Translations under genes and position numbers: made by a program
Origin: Leucobacter insecticola
GTDB taxonomy: Bacteria; Actinomycetota; Actinomycetes; Actinomycetales; Microbacteriaceae
Length of the DNA: 64,000 bases
Assembly: GCF_011382965.1 (NCBI RefSeq)
Contig: NZ_CP049934.1
Span: forward strand, 2,046,001 to 2,110,000
Direction: 5' to 3'
Part shown: one piece after another, positions 9,416-16,885 of the stretch
How the letters are laid out: every line of letters begins with the position of its first letter
Position numbering within the stretch: position 1 is the stretch's first letter
The notes under the pieces: model-generated
The model's database searches: none
The model's input: the letters and a program-made list of their open reading frames with translations, nothing else
Told to the model about the DNA's origin: nothing

Positions 9416-9453
9416 CTAAGTACTAGTACTTAGTGTTACTATCTAGAGATAGT
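9416..9453. promoter_or_regulatory. Two palindromic operators upstream of padR
   Basis: A perfect 18-base palindrome CTAAGTACTAGTACTTAG lies at 9416-9433. A second inverted repeat ACTATCT-AG-AGATAGT lies at 9438-9453, five bases further on. Both stand within 62 bases of the GTG start of the PadR gene, in an AT-rich stretch that should also contain its promoter. PadR regulators usually repress their own operon by binding such palindromes, so these are the likely autoregulatory sites. The rest of the 304-base gap (9174-9415) holds nothing I can recognise. Confidence 0.65.
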
Positions 9454-9477
9454 CAGTGACACAGAGTAGGGGAAATC

Positions 9478-9828
9478 GTGGCAAAACAGATCACTGAGAT
9501 GCTGAAGGGCACGCTCGACGGCATTGTTCTCGCAATCCTGGCAGACAAGCCTGCCTACGGCTATGAGATCACTTCTGGGCTGCGAGAGCGGGGATTCTCA
9601 GACATAGTCGAGGGCACAATTTACGCACTCTTGGTGCGTATCGAGCAGCGCGGGTTCGTTGATGTCGCGAAAGTCGCCTCGGAAAAAGGGCCACCGCGCA
9701 AGGTCTACACGCTCAACGCATCAGGGCGGGCGTACCTGCGCGATTTTTGGACCACCTGGAGCTTTCTTGCCGAACGCATCGAAGAGCTACGCAACATCAC
9801 GGATCACCCCGAAACAGAAGGAAAATAA
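9478..9828 (+). CDS. PadR family transcriptional regulator
   Basis: This is a short PadR protein of 116 residues with a winged helix-turn-helix. MLKGTLDGIVLAILADKPAY and EITSGLRERGFSDIVEGTIY form the DNA-binding core. The wing follows with RIEQRGFVDVAKV and GPPRKVYTLNASGRAYL, and the C-terminal helix that dimerises PadR proteins is short. The start is GTG at 9478 with AGTAGGGGA upstream. It is followed after 2 bases by the DUF1048 gene. PadR/DUF1048 pairs of this kind recur in Gram-positive bacteria, so the two palindromes upstream are taken as its operators. Confidence 0.9.
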   Translation: MAKQITEMLKGTLDGIVLAILADKPAYGYEITSGLRERGFSDIVEGTIYALLVRIEQRGFVDVAKVASEKGPPRKVYTLNASGRAYLRDFWTTWSFLAERIEELRNITDHPETEGK

Positions 9829-9830
9829 TC

Positions 9831-10193
9831 ATGGCCGCAACATGGATCGAAACCGTCACTGGATCATTCGAAGACAAGAAGCGCTGGCGGAAGTACAAGG
9901 CACGCAAGCAGGATCTCCCCCAGAGCTACCGCACCGCGATCAACGGACTCGAACGCTACATTATGTACGCGGGAGCCATCGTCAAGGGCGACATCCTGAT
10001 GCAGATGATGGAGGATCTGCTCGATCTATTCGAACAGGCGGCAGCCGATTCAACTTCGATCCGTAATATCGTGGGCGATGACCCTGTCGAGTTCGCCGAA
10101 GATTTCCTTCTGAACTACGAGGATGGCCGTTGGGTGAACAAGGAGCGCACGCGCCTGAATGACGCCATAGACAAAGCGGTGCGCGAGGCGTGA
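9831..10193 (+). CDS. DUF1048 family protein
   Basis: This is a small, highly charged, helical protein of 120 residues. I recognise DUF1048 from the layout WIETVTGSFEDKKRWRKYKA, the central GDILMQMMEDLLDLFEQAA and the end segment DDPVEFAEDFLLNY. Its biochemical role is unknown. Members usually follow a PadR regulator, as here, where the start lies 2 bases after the padR stop. The ATG at 9831 was preferred over an earlier in-frame codon inside padR because it has GAAGGAAAATA just upstream. Confidence 0.85.
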   Translation: MAATWIETVTGSFEDKKRWRKYKARKQDLPQSYRTAINGLERYIMYAGAIVKGDILMQMMEDLLDLFEQAAADSTSIRNIVGDDPVEFAEDFLLNYEDGRWVNKERTRLNDAIDKAVREA

Positions 10194-10338
10194 TCCCCCA
10201 CCGGGTATGACGCAACTGTCGGAACGAGGCGCGAAACGCCGGGCGCACACGAGATCAGATAGCATGGGCAATACTCAAAGAATACATTTCAAATTGCAGT
10301 GTACCTATTTGCACCGCTGCGAATCCCAGGGGGGAAAC

Positions 10339-12945
10339 TTGAAGACAGCACTAGCGCGCGCCATTGCCGCAATCGGAGTGATCGCCATTGGTTTTGCCAC
10401 ATTCACACCGGCAGGCGCACAAGCCGCTCCAATCGACGGCGTGACCGCGCCTGGCCGGGCCACCGGCTCCGGCAAATGGGGGTATGTTGGCCAATTCGGC
10501 AGCCTGAACAAAACGGCTCAGCCGTCGCTCGGTGACTTCATCTTTCCTTACGCCATCGACGTCAATGAGAACGAGATCGTCGTTACTGACTCAGGATTGG
10601 CCTCGTGGGAATCGGGCAACAAGGCGCTCGGCCACTCAGTACAGACCTTCGCGCTGACCGCAGATCCGGGAGCCGCTGGCCACGGCAACTATCTCGGTGG
10701 CGGCCAGTACGACATCATCAACACGAAGAGCGGAGTGATCGACCCGCACAGCATTCTCAGCCCGACGGCAATTGACTACTACGCGATTGGCACCCCGCGA
10801 GGACCCCGCGGTGCGGCTTTCGGCGCCAATGGCGAGGTCTACGCCCTGAGCTACGAATCCGGTACTCCGACCGCTTCATCGGTTCAAATGCGGGAGTACT
10901 CAAGTTCCACCCTGGCCGACATTACCAATATTTGGGGCCCGTACGACTACCGTCAGACTGGCGCCCTGCCGGGCCCGGTTGCTGTTGACACCGATGCCGT
11001 TGGAAATGTGTACGCGACTACCAACACTGGCGTTGTGGTCTACGGCAGTGACGGCACTTTTCTGTCTTCCGTTGGTTTCTATTTTGATCAGGACGGGCAG
11101 AACCAAGGAACACGCGTGAATTGGCCAACCCGCGCTGTCGACGTACCGAGAGAATACGGAAAGCCTGACTATCTGGGCGAGAGCCTTGGGCTCAGCGTCA
11201 CCGAAGAGAACGGTCAAATCGTCGTCTACCTCGGCGACGCGGGTGGCTACTACCAGCCCGACTACAAAATCCATTTTCCTGGGGGCTCATCCACTGCGCA
11301 GTACTTGAAACCGGCTTCGATCAAGAAGTATGTGCTGACCACGAGCGGCGGCATCGTCGATGCTCGCTGGAATCCGGCAGGCTGGAAATGGACACTCGAC
11401 ACGAGTTTTGGTGACAACGGGGCGATTCAATTTCCGGGGAGCACACTGATTGATCTCTTCGGAAGCCCGCGGTTCACCGCGCAGGGTGTGTTTGGGCTGG
11501 AAGCGGACCCGGGTAGCGGAACGCTCTACTACTCCCTGAACGGCGTCTCCGGCGTAAAACTCGGCGCTGTGGATCTCACCACGGGGCAAACGGCGGTCTC
11601 CGCCCCCGCGCCGGTGAATACGCCGAGCGCACAACAGGATTCGGCCATGAACTTCGTTCGCGGTATCGCGGTCGACGACCGCGGCCTCGTCTACGCCACC
11701 ACGCAGCAATCGACAACACCGAGCACCACGCGCGCGATCGTGCAAATCTGGGGCAAGACACCGACCTCGATCGAGGGGACCGCTGAGGCGGTCGCCGAGC
11801 CCCGAAGCGCCACCCTGACCTGGGAAGAATCCACCGTCGGATATCAGCAACCGGATCTGCTCGACTACGTGGTGAAATATCGCAAGGTCGGTGACACCGT
11901 GTGGTCGGCAGCGGCTGTCCCCGGGGGTACAACGACATCGACGGAGCTTTCACGCACCATAACCGGGCTCACCCCCGAGACTGACTATGAGGCGACGATC
12001 ACGCCCTTCAACGAGGCTGGTTCCGGTGATCCGGCTAGCGTCACCTGGACGACACCGGCCGTTGACCCCGCCATCTCGGTGACAAAAACCGGAAATGGTG
12101 TTTCCGCGGGCACAGCCGCGGACGCGCTCAACGTCGCGTCTGGTGCACGCGTGACCTTCGAGTACACCATCTCCAACGGCGGCAACGTCGCCGTCACCGA
12201 CGTTGTTCTCAACGATTCCGTGCTTGGCAGTGTGGATCTGCCGACCGACTTCGACGGCACCCTTGAACCCGGTGAAAGCGTCACTGTCTCAGCGGACGGC
12301 AACATTCCCGCGGGCAGCTACTCCAACACGGCCACCGCGACAGCGCTTGCTGAAGGCAGCGACATCACGGCGACCGCGGTGTGGCACGGCTTTGGGGTGA
12401 CCTCCGGCTTGACGCTCGTCAAGCAGGGCAACGGCAAGACTGCGCGCAGCGCCGACAAGGCCGTCCAGGTTGCTGCTGACTCCCCGGTCACCTTTAGCTA
12501 CAGCGTCACAAACACCGGTAATACCGCTGTCACCGGGCTGAGCCTTACAGACGATGTACTTGGTACCGTCACGCGGGTAACGGCACCTGAAGGATTCGAT
12601 GGCACACTCGCTCCGGGCGCCGCTGTAACGTTTGAGGCGATCGGGGACGTGCCACTGGGTGCGTATCAGAACACCGCAGTGGCCAGTGGCACCGTGACCG
12701 GCACGGGTACGGCCGTGACGGTGAAGGACCAGTGGTTTGGGTTCGGCGTCGCTGCTGGTGTCGCGCCGGATCCGGATAGTCCTGGCCTCAACAAACCCGG
12801 CACTGACGGCGGCTCCAAATCTCCGACACTCAGCGCAACGGGTGGCGACGGCCTGGCACCCCTCGGCTTGGCAGCGGTGTTGTTGAGCGCATGCGGCGGC
12901 GTCCTGCTGCTGCTCCGCCGTCGTGCGGGAACAAGGATTCGCTAG
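10339..12945 (+). CDS. Large secreted, wall-anchored surface protein (beta-propeller, fibronectin III, DUF11-like repeats, LSATG sorting signal)
   Basis: This is an 868-residue cell-surface protein. I place the start at the TTG at 10339, because AGGGGGGAA precedes it by 5 bases and it opens a good signal peptide ending near AGAQA. The frame is open earlier but that part is unlike a leader. Residues about 40-500 look like an NHL/SMP-type beta-propeller (repeated segments such as GPVAVDTDAVGNVYATTNTG and RGIAVDDRGLVYATT). Residues about 510-605 are a fibronectin type III domain. Two related domains of about 100 residues follow, each opening V-KxGNG and holding NTGNTAV or NGGNVAV (DUF11/DUF7507-like). 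The end carries LSATGG (about residue 831), a hydrophobic span and an Arg-rich tail, the arrangement of a class E sortase substrate. Likely role: adhesion or wall interaction (inference). Confidence 0.8.
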   Translation: MKTALARAIAAIGVIAIGFATFTPAGAQAAPIDGVTAPGRATGSGKWGYVGQFGSLNKTAQPSLGDFIFPYAIDVNENEIVVTDSGLASWESGNKALGHSVQTFALTADPGAAGHGNYLGGGQYDIINTKSGVIDPHSILSPTAIDYYAIGTPRGPRGAAFGANGEVYALSYESGTPTASSVQMREYSSSTLADITNIWGPYDYRQTGALPGPVAVDTDAVGNVYATTNTGVVVYGSDGTFLSSVGFYFDQDGQNQGTRVNWPTRAVDVPREYGKPDYLGESLGLSVTEENGQIVVYLGDAGGYYQPDYKIHFPGGSSTAQYLKPASIKKYVLTTSGGIVDARWNPAGWKWTLDTSFGDNGAIQFPGSTLIDLFGSPRFTAQGVFGLEADPGSGTLYYSLNGVSGVKLGAVDLTTGQTAVSAPAPVNTPSAQQDSAMNFVRGIAVDDRGLVYATTQQSTTPSTTRAIVQIWGKTPTSIEGTAEAVAEPRSATLTWEESTVGYQQPDLLDYVVKYRKVGDTVWSAAAVPGGTTTSTELSRTITGLTPETDYEATITPFNEAGSGDPASVTWTTPAVDPAISVTKTGNGVSAGTAADALNVASGARVTFEYTISNGGNVAVTDVVLNDSVLGSVDLPTDFDGTLEPGESVTVSADGNIPAGSYSNTATATALAEGSDITATAVWHGFGVTSGLTLVKQGNGKTARSADKAVQVAADSPVTFSYSVTNTGNTAVTGLSLTDDVLGTVTRVTAPEGFDGTLAPGAAVTFEAIGDVPLGAYQNTAVASGTVTGTGTAVTVKDQWFGFGVAAGVAPDPDSPGLNKPGTDGGSKSPTLSATGGDGLAPLGLAAVLLSACGGVLLLLRRRAGTRIR

Positions 12946-12962
12946 TTTAGGCGCCGCACACG

Positions 12963-13004
12963 CGCCAAGGGGGCGGATCCCGGACAGGATCCGCCCCCTT
13001 GGCG
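12963..13004. terminator. Bidirectional hairpin terminator between surface protein and alcohol dehydrogenase
   Basis: A perfect 18-base inverted repeat (12963-12980 and 12987-13004) encloses the 6-base loop CGGACA. It stands 17 bases after the surface-protein stop and 15 bases after the convergent dehydrogenase stop on the other strand. Its position and strength fit a terminator serving both genes. Neither side has a long T run. Confidence 0.8.
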
Positions 13005-13019
13005 GCTATACGGCAGAGA

Positions 13020-14111
13020 CTACGAGAAGTTGGTGATGACCACCCGGTTCACCTGCGGATCCTTGAGACGCGTGTACCCCTCGTTGAGGTCACCCAGCGA
13101 GATCTCCTCCGAGATGAGGTCGTCGAGGTTCAAGCGGCCGTCGAGGTAGAGATCCACGAGCGACGCGATATCGCGCTTCGGGACACCCGAACCCATGAAG
13201 ACGCCCTGCACGGCCTTGCGATTGAAGATGTTGTCCATGCTGGCGAGCTCGAGCGTGTTGCCGCCCATGCCGATCTGGTAGAGCGTGCCGCCGCGATCGA
13301 GCATGTCGTAGCCCTGACGTGCCGTCGCGGGAATACCCACCACGTCGAAGGCGTAGCGGACGCCGTAGCCGCCGGTGAGTTCTTTCACTGCGGCGACCGG
13401 ATCGCTCGTGCCCGAGTTAATGACGTGGGTAGCGCCGAACTTCTTGGCGGTCTCGAGCGTCGCGTCGTTGAGGTCGACCGCAATGATCTTTGCGGCCCCG
13501 GCGAGAAGTGCGCCGCTGATGACGTTGAGGCCGACACCACCGGCACCGATAAGCACTACGGTCTCGCCGCGTTCGACCTTTGCCGCGTTCAGGACTGCAC
13601 CGGTGCCTGTGATGACGCTGCAGCCGAGCACGGACGCCTGCGGGAAAGGCATGTGATCCGGTATCTTCACGAGCATGTTCTCATGGACCAGCGCCTGCTC
13701 AGCGAAGCCGCCGAGCGCCATGCCCTGGTCGAGCGGCGCGCCGCTTGCGTCGGTGAGACGGGGCGCCTGATCCGCGCTGCGAACGGCTTCTCCGGGGTTG
13801 CGGCATAGGCCAACCTCGCCCGAGAGGCAGCGGGCGCACTTGCCGCAGAACTGCACGAGGCAGCCAGCGACGTGGTCGCCGACGTGCAGCGTGGTGACCG
13901 CTGATCCAACCTTTACGACGACGCCTGCAATCTCGTGGCCCAAGACCACGGGCGGCTGGTGCATCACCCCGTGGCTCATCTCCATGAAGTCACTTCCACA
14001 CAGGCCCGAAGCCTTAATGTCGACGAGGACCTCATTTTCGAGAGGATCCGCGATTGTGACGTCTTCCTGCACCCAGCCTCCGCCGAGCGAGCGAGCAACC
14101 ATGGCCTTCAT
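13020..14111 (-). CDS. Zinc-dependent alcohol dehydrogenase (class III-like MDR family)
   Basis: This is a medium-chain zinc alcohol dehydrogenase of 363 residues. The catalytic zinc ligands are in GLCGSDFMEM and LGHEIAGVV. The structural zinc loop FCGKCARCLSGEVGLC has all four cysteines. The Rossmann motif is IGAGGVGLNVISGA. The insertion before GGFAEQALVHENMLVKIPD fits the class III or NDMA-dependent subgroup. MKAMVARSLGG was chosen as the start because AAAGGTGG lies 7 bases upstream; the open frame runs 22 codons further without support. It is single and ends at a shared terminator. The substrate cannot be read from sequence. Confidence 0.9.
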   Translation of the reverse strand: MKAMVARSLGGGWVQEDVTIADPLENEVLVDIKASGLCGSDFMEMSHGVMHQPPVVLGHEIAGVVVKVGSAVTTLHVGDHVAGCLVQFCGKCARCLSGEVGLCRNPGEAVRSADQAPRLTDASGAPLDQGMALGGFAEQALVHENMLVKIPDHMPFPQASVLGCSVITGTGAVLNAAKVERGETVVLIGAGGVGLNVISGALLAGAAKIIAVDLNDATLETAKKFGATHVINSGTSDPVAAVKELTGGYGVRYAFDVVGIPATARQGYDMLDRGGTLYQIGMGGNTLELASMDNIFNRKAVQGVFMGSGVPKRDIASLVDLYLDGRLNLDDLISEEISLGDLNEGYTRLKDPQVNRVVITNFS

Positions 14112-14322
14112 CGGTTCCACCTTTATCTCTTCGATGAGTGAATGAATACCTCGTGAGCGTATCGCGGAGAGTCCCACCGGAGTTAGGCGTCGGGCGAATC
14201 CCGCTTGGATGCGGGCGCAGAATCCGCGATCGCTGCGCTTCCCCGGCGCACCCTACACGGTCGGGTCCACGCCATACGTGCGGTGAATGCCGGGTGCGTT
14301 CGACGGTTTGTGACGCATATTG

Positions 14323-14398
14323 TGGTGGGCCCGGCCGGGATCGAACCGACGACATCCACGGTGTAAACGTGGCGCTCTACCAGCTGAGCTACAGGCCC
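14323..14398 (-). tRNA. tRNA-Val (anticodon TAC)
   Basis: This is a 76-base tRNA with an encoded CCA end. On the minus strand the acceptor GGGCCTG pairs with CGGGCCC (one T-G pair), with discriminator A. The D arm has GTAGCTCAGCTGGTAGAGC. The anticodon stem CCACG/CGTGG holds loop TTTACAC, giving anticodon TAC. The T arm has GGTTCGATCC. A possible -10 element TAAGAT lies about 33 bases upstream. Confidence 0.95.
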
Positions 14399-14513
14399 TC
14401 CGCTCGCGAAAGCGAACTTCACCATCTTAGGGGAAAAACCCGCGCGGCACGAATCGCGGGCATGGCTCCCCAACATGCAATCTGAGCATGCGCTCTCCCG
14501 TAGTGTGTGCAAC

Positions 14514-16187
14514 GTGCCACACAGTGATTCCAAGACGTCGTCCCGGCCACTACCCAAAACGCACGTTAGCTCTCCGCTGCTTGTCGATCCCGAAGGACTC
14601 CGTAACGTTACGGATCTGCTCGCGGACCGGGTCAGAAAAGCGCCAGATCACGTATGTTTCGAGGTCCGCGAGCCCGGTGCGAGCCCGACGGGACCGTGGC
14701 AACCGATCAGTACGAAGGAATTCGCGAACACTGTCGAAGGTCTGGCCAAGGGGATGATGGCCGCGGGCTTCGCTCCGGGCGACACCGCCGTAATTATGGC
14801 CCCGACCCAGTACCTGTGGGCGGTGGTTGACCACGCCATCCTCTTCGCAGGCGGCATCGTAGTGCCGGTATATGACACTGCGACGCTCCCCCAGCTCGAG
14901 ATGACGCTGCAGGATGCACGGCCCACCTTTGCTTTTGTAGACACTCACGAACACGGCCAGCAGCTTCTGGAATCCGGACGCCCCAAAGGCGCCCTCATCA
15001 CCCACCGCAACATGGCCGGGCTCACCGTCAACACCGCTGCCGAATACGACTATCCTTTCAAGGACTCCGGGAACACGGTCCTGTTTCTTCCGCTCACCCA
15101 CGTCCTTGGCCGCGCGGTGCAGCTCGTGTGCATTGCAAGTGGAATGCGGGTCGCGCACCTCTCAAGCACGAAGGACATGGTGCCGGCGCTTGCCACTGTC
15201 CAACCGACGTTCCTGATGGTGGTGCCCCGCGTCCTCGAAAAGATCATAGAGGCCGCCGCAAGTTCTACGCGCGAAAAGCGGCTCGGCTGGGCTTGGCGCA
15301 TGGCCCACCGCACCGCTGTCGCGTGGGGCAGACTTGCCGAGCGCGGCGACGGCGCCATGACGTCACGGCCCTCACTGGGGCTCAAGCTCGGCCATGCGAT
15401 CTTCGACCGTATCTTCTACCGCAGGATCCGCGCCCTTCTCGGAGGCAGACTTGAACACTTGCTCTCGGGCGCAGCGACCCTCCGCCCCGACATCTCCCTA
15501 TTCTTTACTGGAATCGGGATCACCGTCATTGAGGGCTACGGGCTGACCGAAACGACTGCGCCGCTCACGGGTGGCCGCGCCGGCTCCCTCGTAGCGGGCA
15601 CAGTCGGAGTACCACTGCCGGGAAATGAGGTGCGTATCGCGAGCGACGGCGAGGTCGAAGCCAAAGGCATTGGGGTGTTTACCGGCTACCGCCGAGCGGA
15701 AGACAATGCCGAAGCCTTCACACACGATGGCTACTTCCGCACCGGAGATCAGGGCGTGCTCGATGACCAGGGCCGACTCACACTTACGGGTCGACTCAAA
15801 GACACCATCATCACTTCGACCGGTCGCACCGTTGCACCAAACTCCTGGGAGGAGGCGGTGGAAGCGCATCCACTCGTCGCGTACGCGACGATGGTCGGTA
15901 CGGATCGCCCGTATCTCACAGCCCTCATCGTGCTCGACGACGAGTACACCAGACTCGAAACACCGCGCGGGATCACGCGCTGCGAGGATCCCGCGATCAC
16001 CGCCGAAATAGCCGCGACGATCACGGAAGCGAATCGCCGGGTCTCACCCACCGAGCAGGTGCAAGCTCAGACACTGGTGCAGATCCGCCCGAGCCGTATG
16101 GACGACTTCCAGACTCCTACACTCAAGCTGAAGCGACGCGAACTGATGCGCGAGTGTGCGCCTCTGGCCGATGAGATGTACCGCTAG
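14514..16187 (+). CDS. Long-chain acyl-CoA synthetase (FadD15-like), apparently missing its ATP-binding loop
   Basis: This is an AMP-forming fatty acyl-CoA ligase of the ANL superfamily. Family motifs are present downstream: ITVIEGYGLTETTAPL (A5), DGYFRTGDQG (A7/A8), GRLKDTIITSTGRTVAP, and the C-terminal LTPTLKLKR-like segment TPTLKLKRRELM. Upstream, however, the text runs from THEHGQQLLE straight into SGRPKGALITHRNMAG. Homologues have about 60 more residues here, including the phosphate-binding YTSGTTG. The frame is intact across the junction, so this is an in-frame loss of about 180-190 bases, by real deletion or misassembly. Without that loop the enzyme should not adenylate. The start is uncertain: GTG at 14514 follows a TAGTGT -10-like element by 7 bases and could be leaderless; an ATG at 14475 is also in frame. 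Confidence 0.75.
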   Translation: MPHSDSKTSSRPLPKTHVSSPLLVDPEGLRNVTDLLADRVRKAPDHVCFEVREPGASPTGPWQPISTKEFANTVEGLAKGMMAAGFAPGDTAVIMAPTQYLWAVVDHAILFAGGIVVPVYDTATLPQLEMTLQDARPTFAFVDTHEHGQQLLESGRPKGALITHRNMAGLTVNTAAEYDYPFKDSGNTVLFLPLTHVLGRAVQLVCIASGMRVAHLSSTKDMVPALATVQPTFLMVVPRVLEKIIEAAASSTREKRLGWAWRMAHRTAVAWGRLAERGDGAMTSRPSLGLKLGHAIFDRIFYRRIRALLGGRLEHLLSGAATLRPDISLFFTGIGITVIEGYGLTETTAPLTGGRAGSLVAGTVGVPLPGNEVRIASDGEVEAKGIGVFTGYRRAEDNAEAFTHDGYFRTGDQGVLDDQGRLTLTGRLKDTIITSTGRTVAPNSWEEAVEAHPLVAYATMVGTDRPYLTALIVLDDEYTRLETPRGITRCEDPAITAEIAATITEANRRVSPTEQVQAQTLVQIRPSRMDDFQTPTLKLKRRELMRECAPLADEMYR

Positions 16188-16644
16188 GCAAGCTGCGCGA
16201 TGGCCTCGCGGTACGAGCCGAAGTCTCGGGCTTGGCCGGGCTCGGTCTCAAACGAAGCAAGGACCTTGCGATCAGCGCCGATCAGGAGCGTTGCGCGCGT
16301 CGCAATTCCCCGTTCCTCGACGAACACGCCGTACTCCTTGGCGACACCGCCGTGCGGCCAGAAGTCGGAGAGGATGGAGAACTCGTAGCCCTCTTCTTTT
16401 GCCCACGCCTGCAGCGCAAACACCGAGTCGACGGAGATGCCAATGAGGCGCACTTTGCTGTCGGAGAACACCGAGAGATTGTCACGCAGCTCGCACAACT
16501 CTCCCGTGCAGATGCCCGAGAAAGCCAGCGGGAAAAAGACCAGCGCAACCGGCCCTCGGCGACGAGCTCCGAGAGCCGTAGCTCCTCACCGTGCTGGTCA
16601 GAGAGAGTGAAATCTGGCGCCACTGCGCCCTGTTGAAGCACCAC
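16184..16644 (-). CDS. ahpE: AhpE-type one-cysteine peroxiredoxin, frame broken
   Basis: This is a peroxiredoxin that reduces peroxides in the cytoplasm, most like mycobacterial AhpE. The first 32 residues (MVLQQGAVAPDFTLSDQHGE onward) are in one frame and the rest, from VALVFFPLAFSGICTGELCE through LRDNLSVFSDSKVRLIGISV to the stop, in another. Adding one base near 16549-16553 joins them into 153 residues, the normal length. The peroxidatic Cys lies in FSGICTGELC with the usual upstream Pro. GTG start with AGGGAGG six bases upstream. The stop overlaps the stop of the convergent acyl-CoA synthetase. Confidence 0.85.
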
Positions 16645-16885
16645 GGTGCCTCCCTTCTGGCGCGTTCGGCACCGATGCTTGGACGGGTTTCTGGTGTTAA
16701 GACTATCGATCCTGCCGAATATTGTGCGATTTAGTTGCTTCTGGCCGAAAGATGCCGTGGTTTGTCGTTGATATTCGATAGTCTGGCGGTGACCCGCGGA
16801 CCAGCGGGGACCGTTCGTGCTTCGTTACGGCTGCACCAAGCCGCGTTCGTTTCAAGCACGGCTCATGGTGAACGGAGTACCTATC

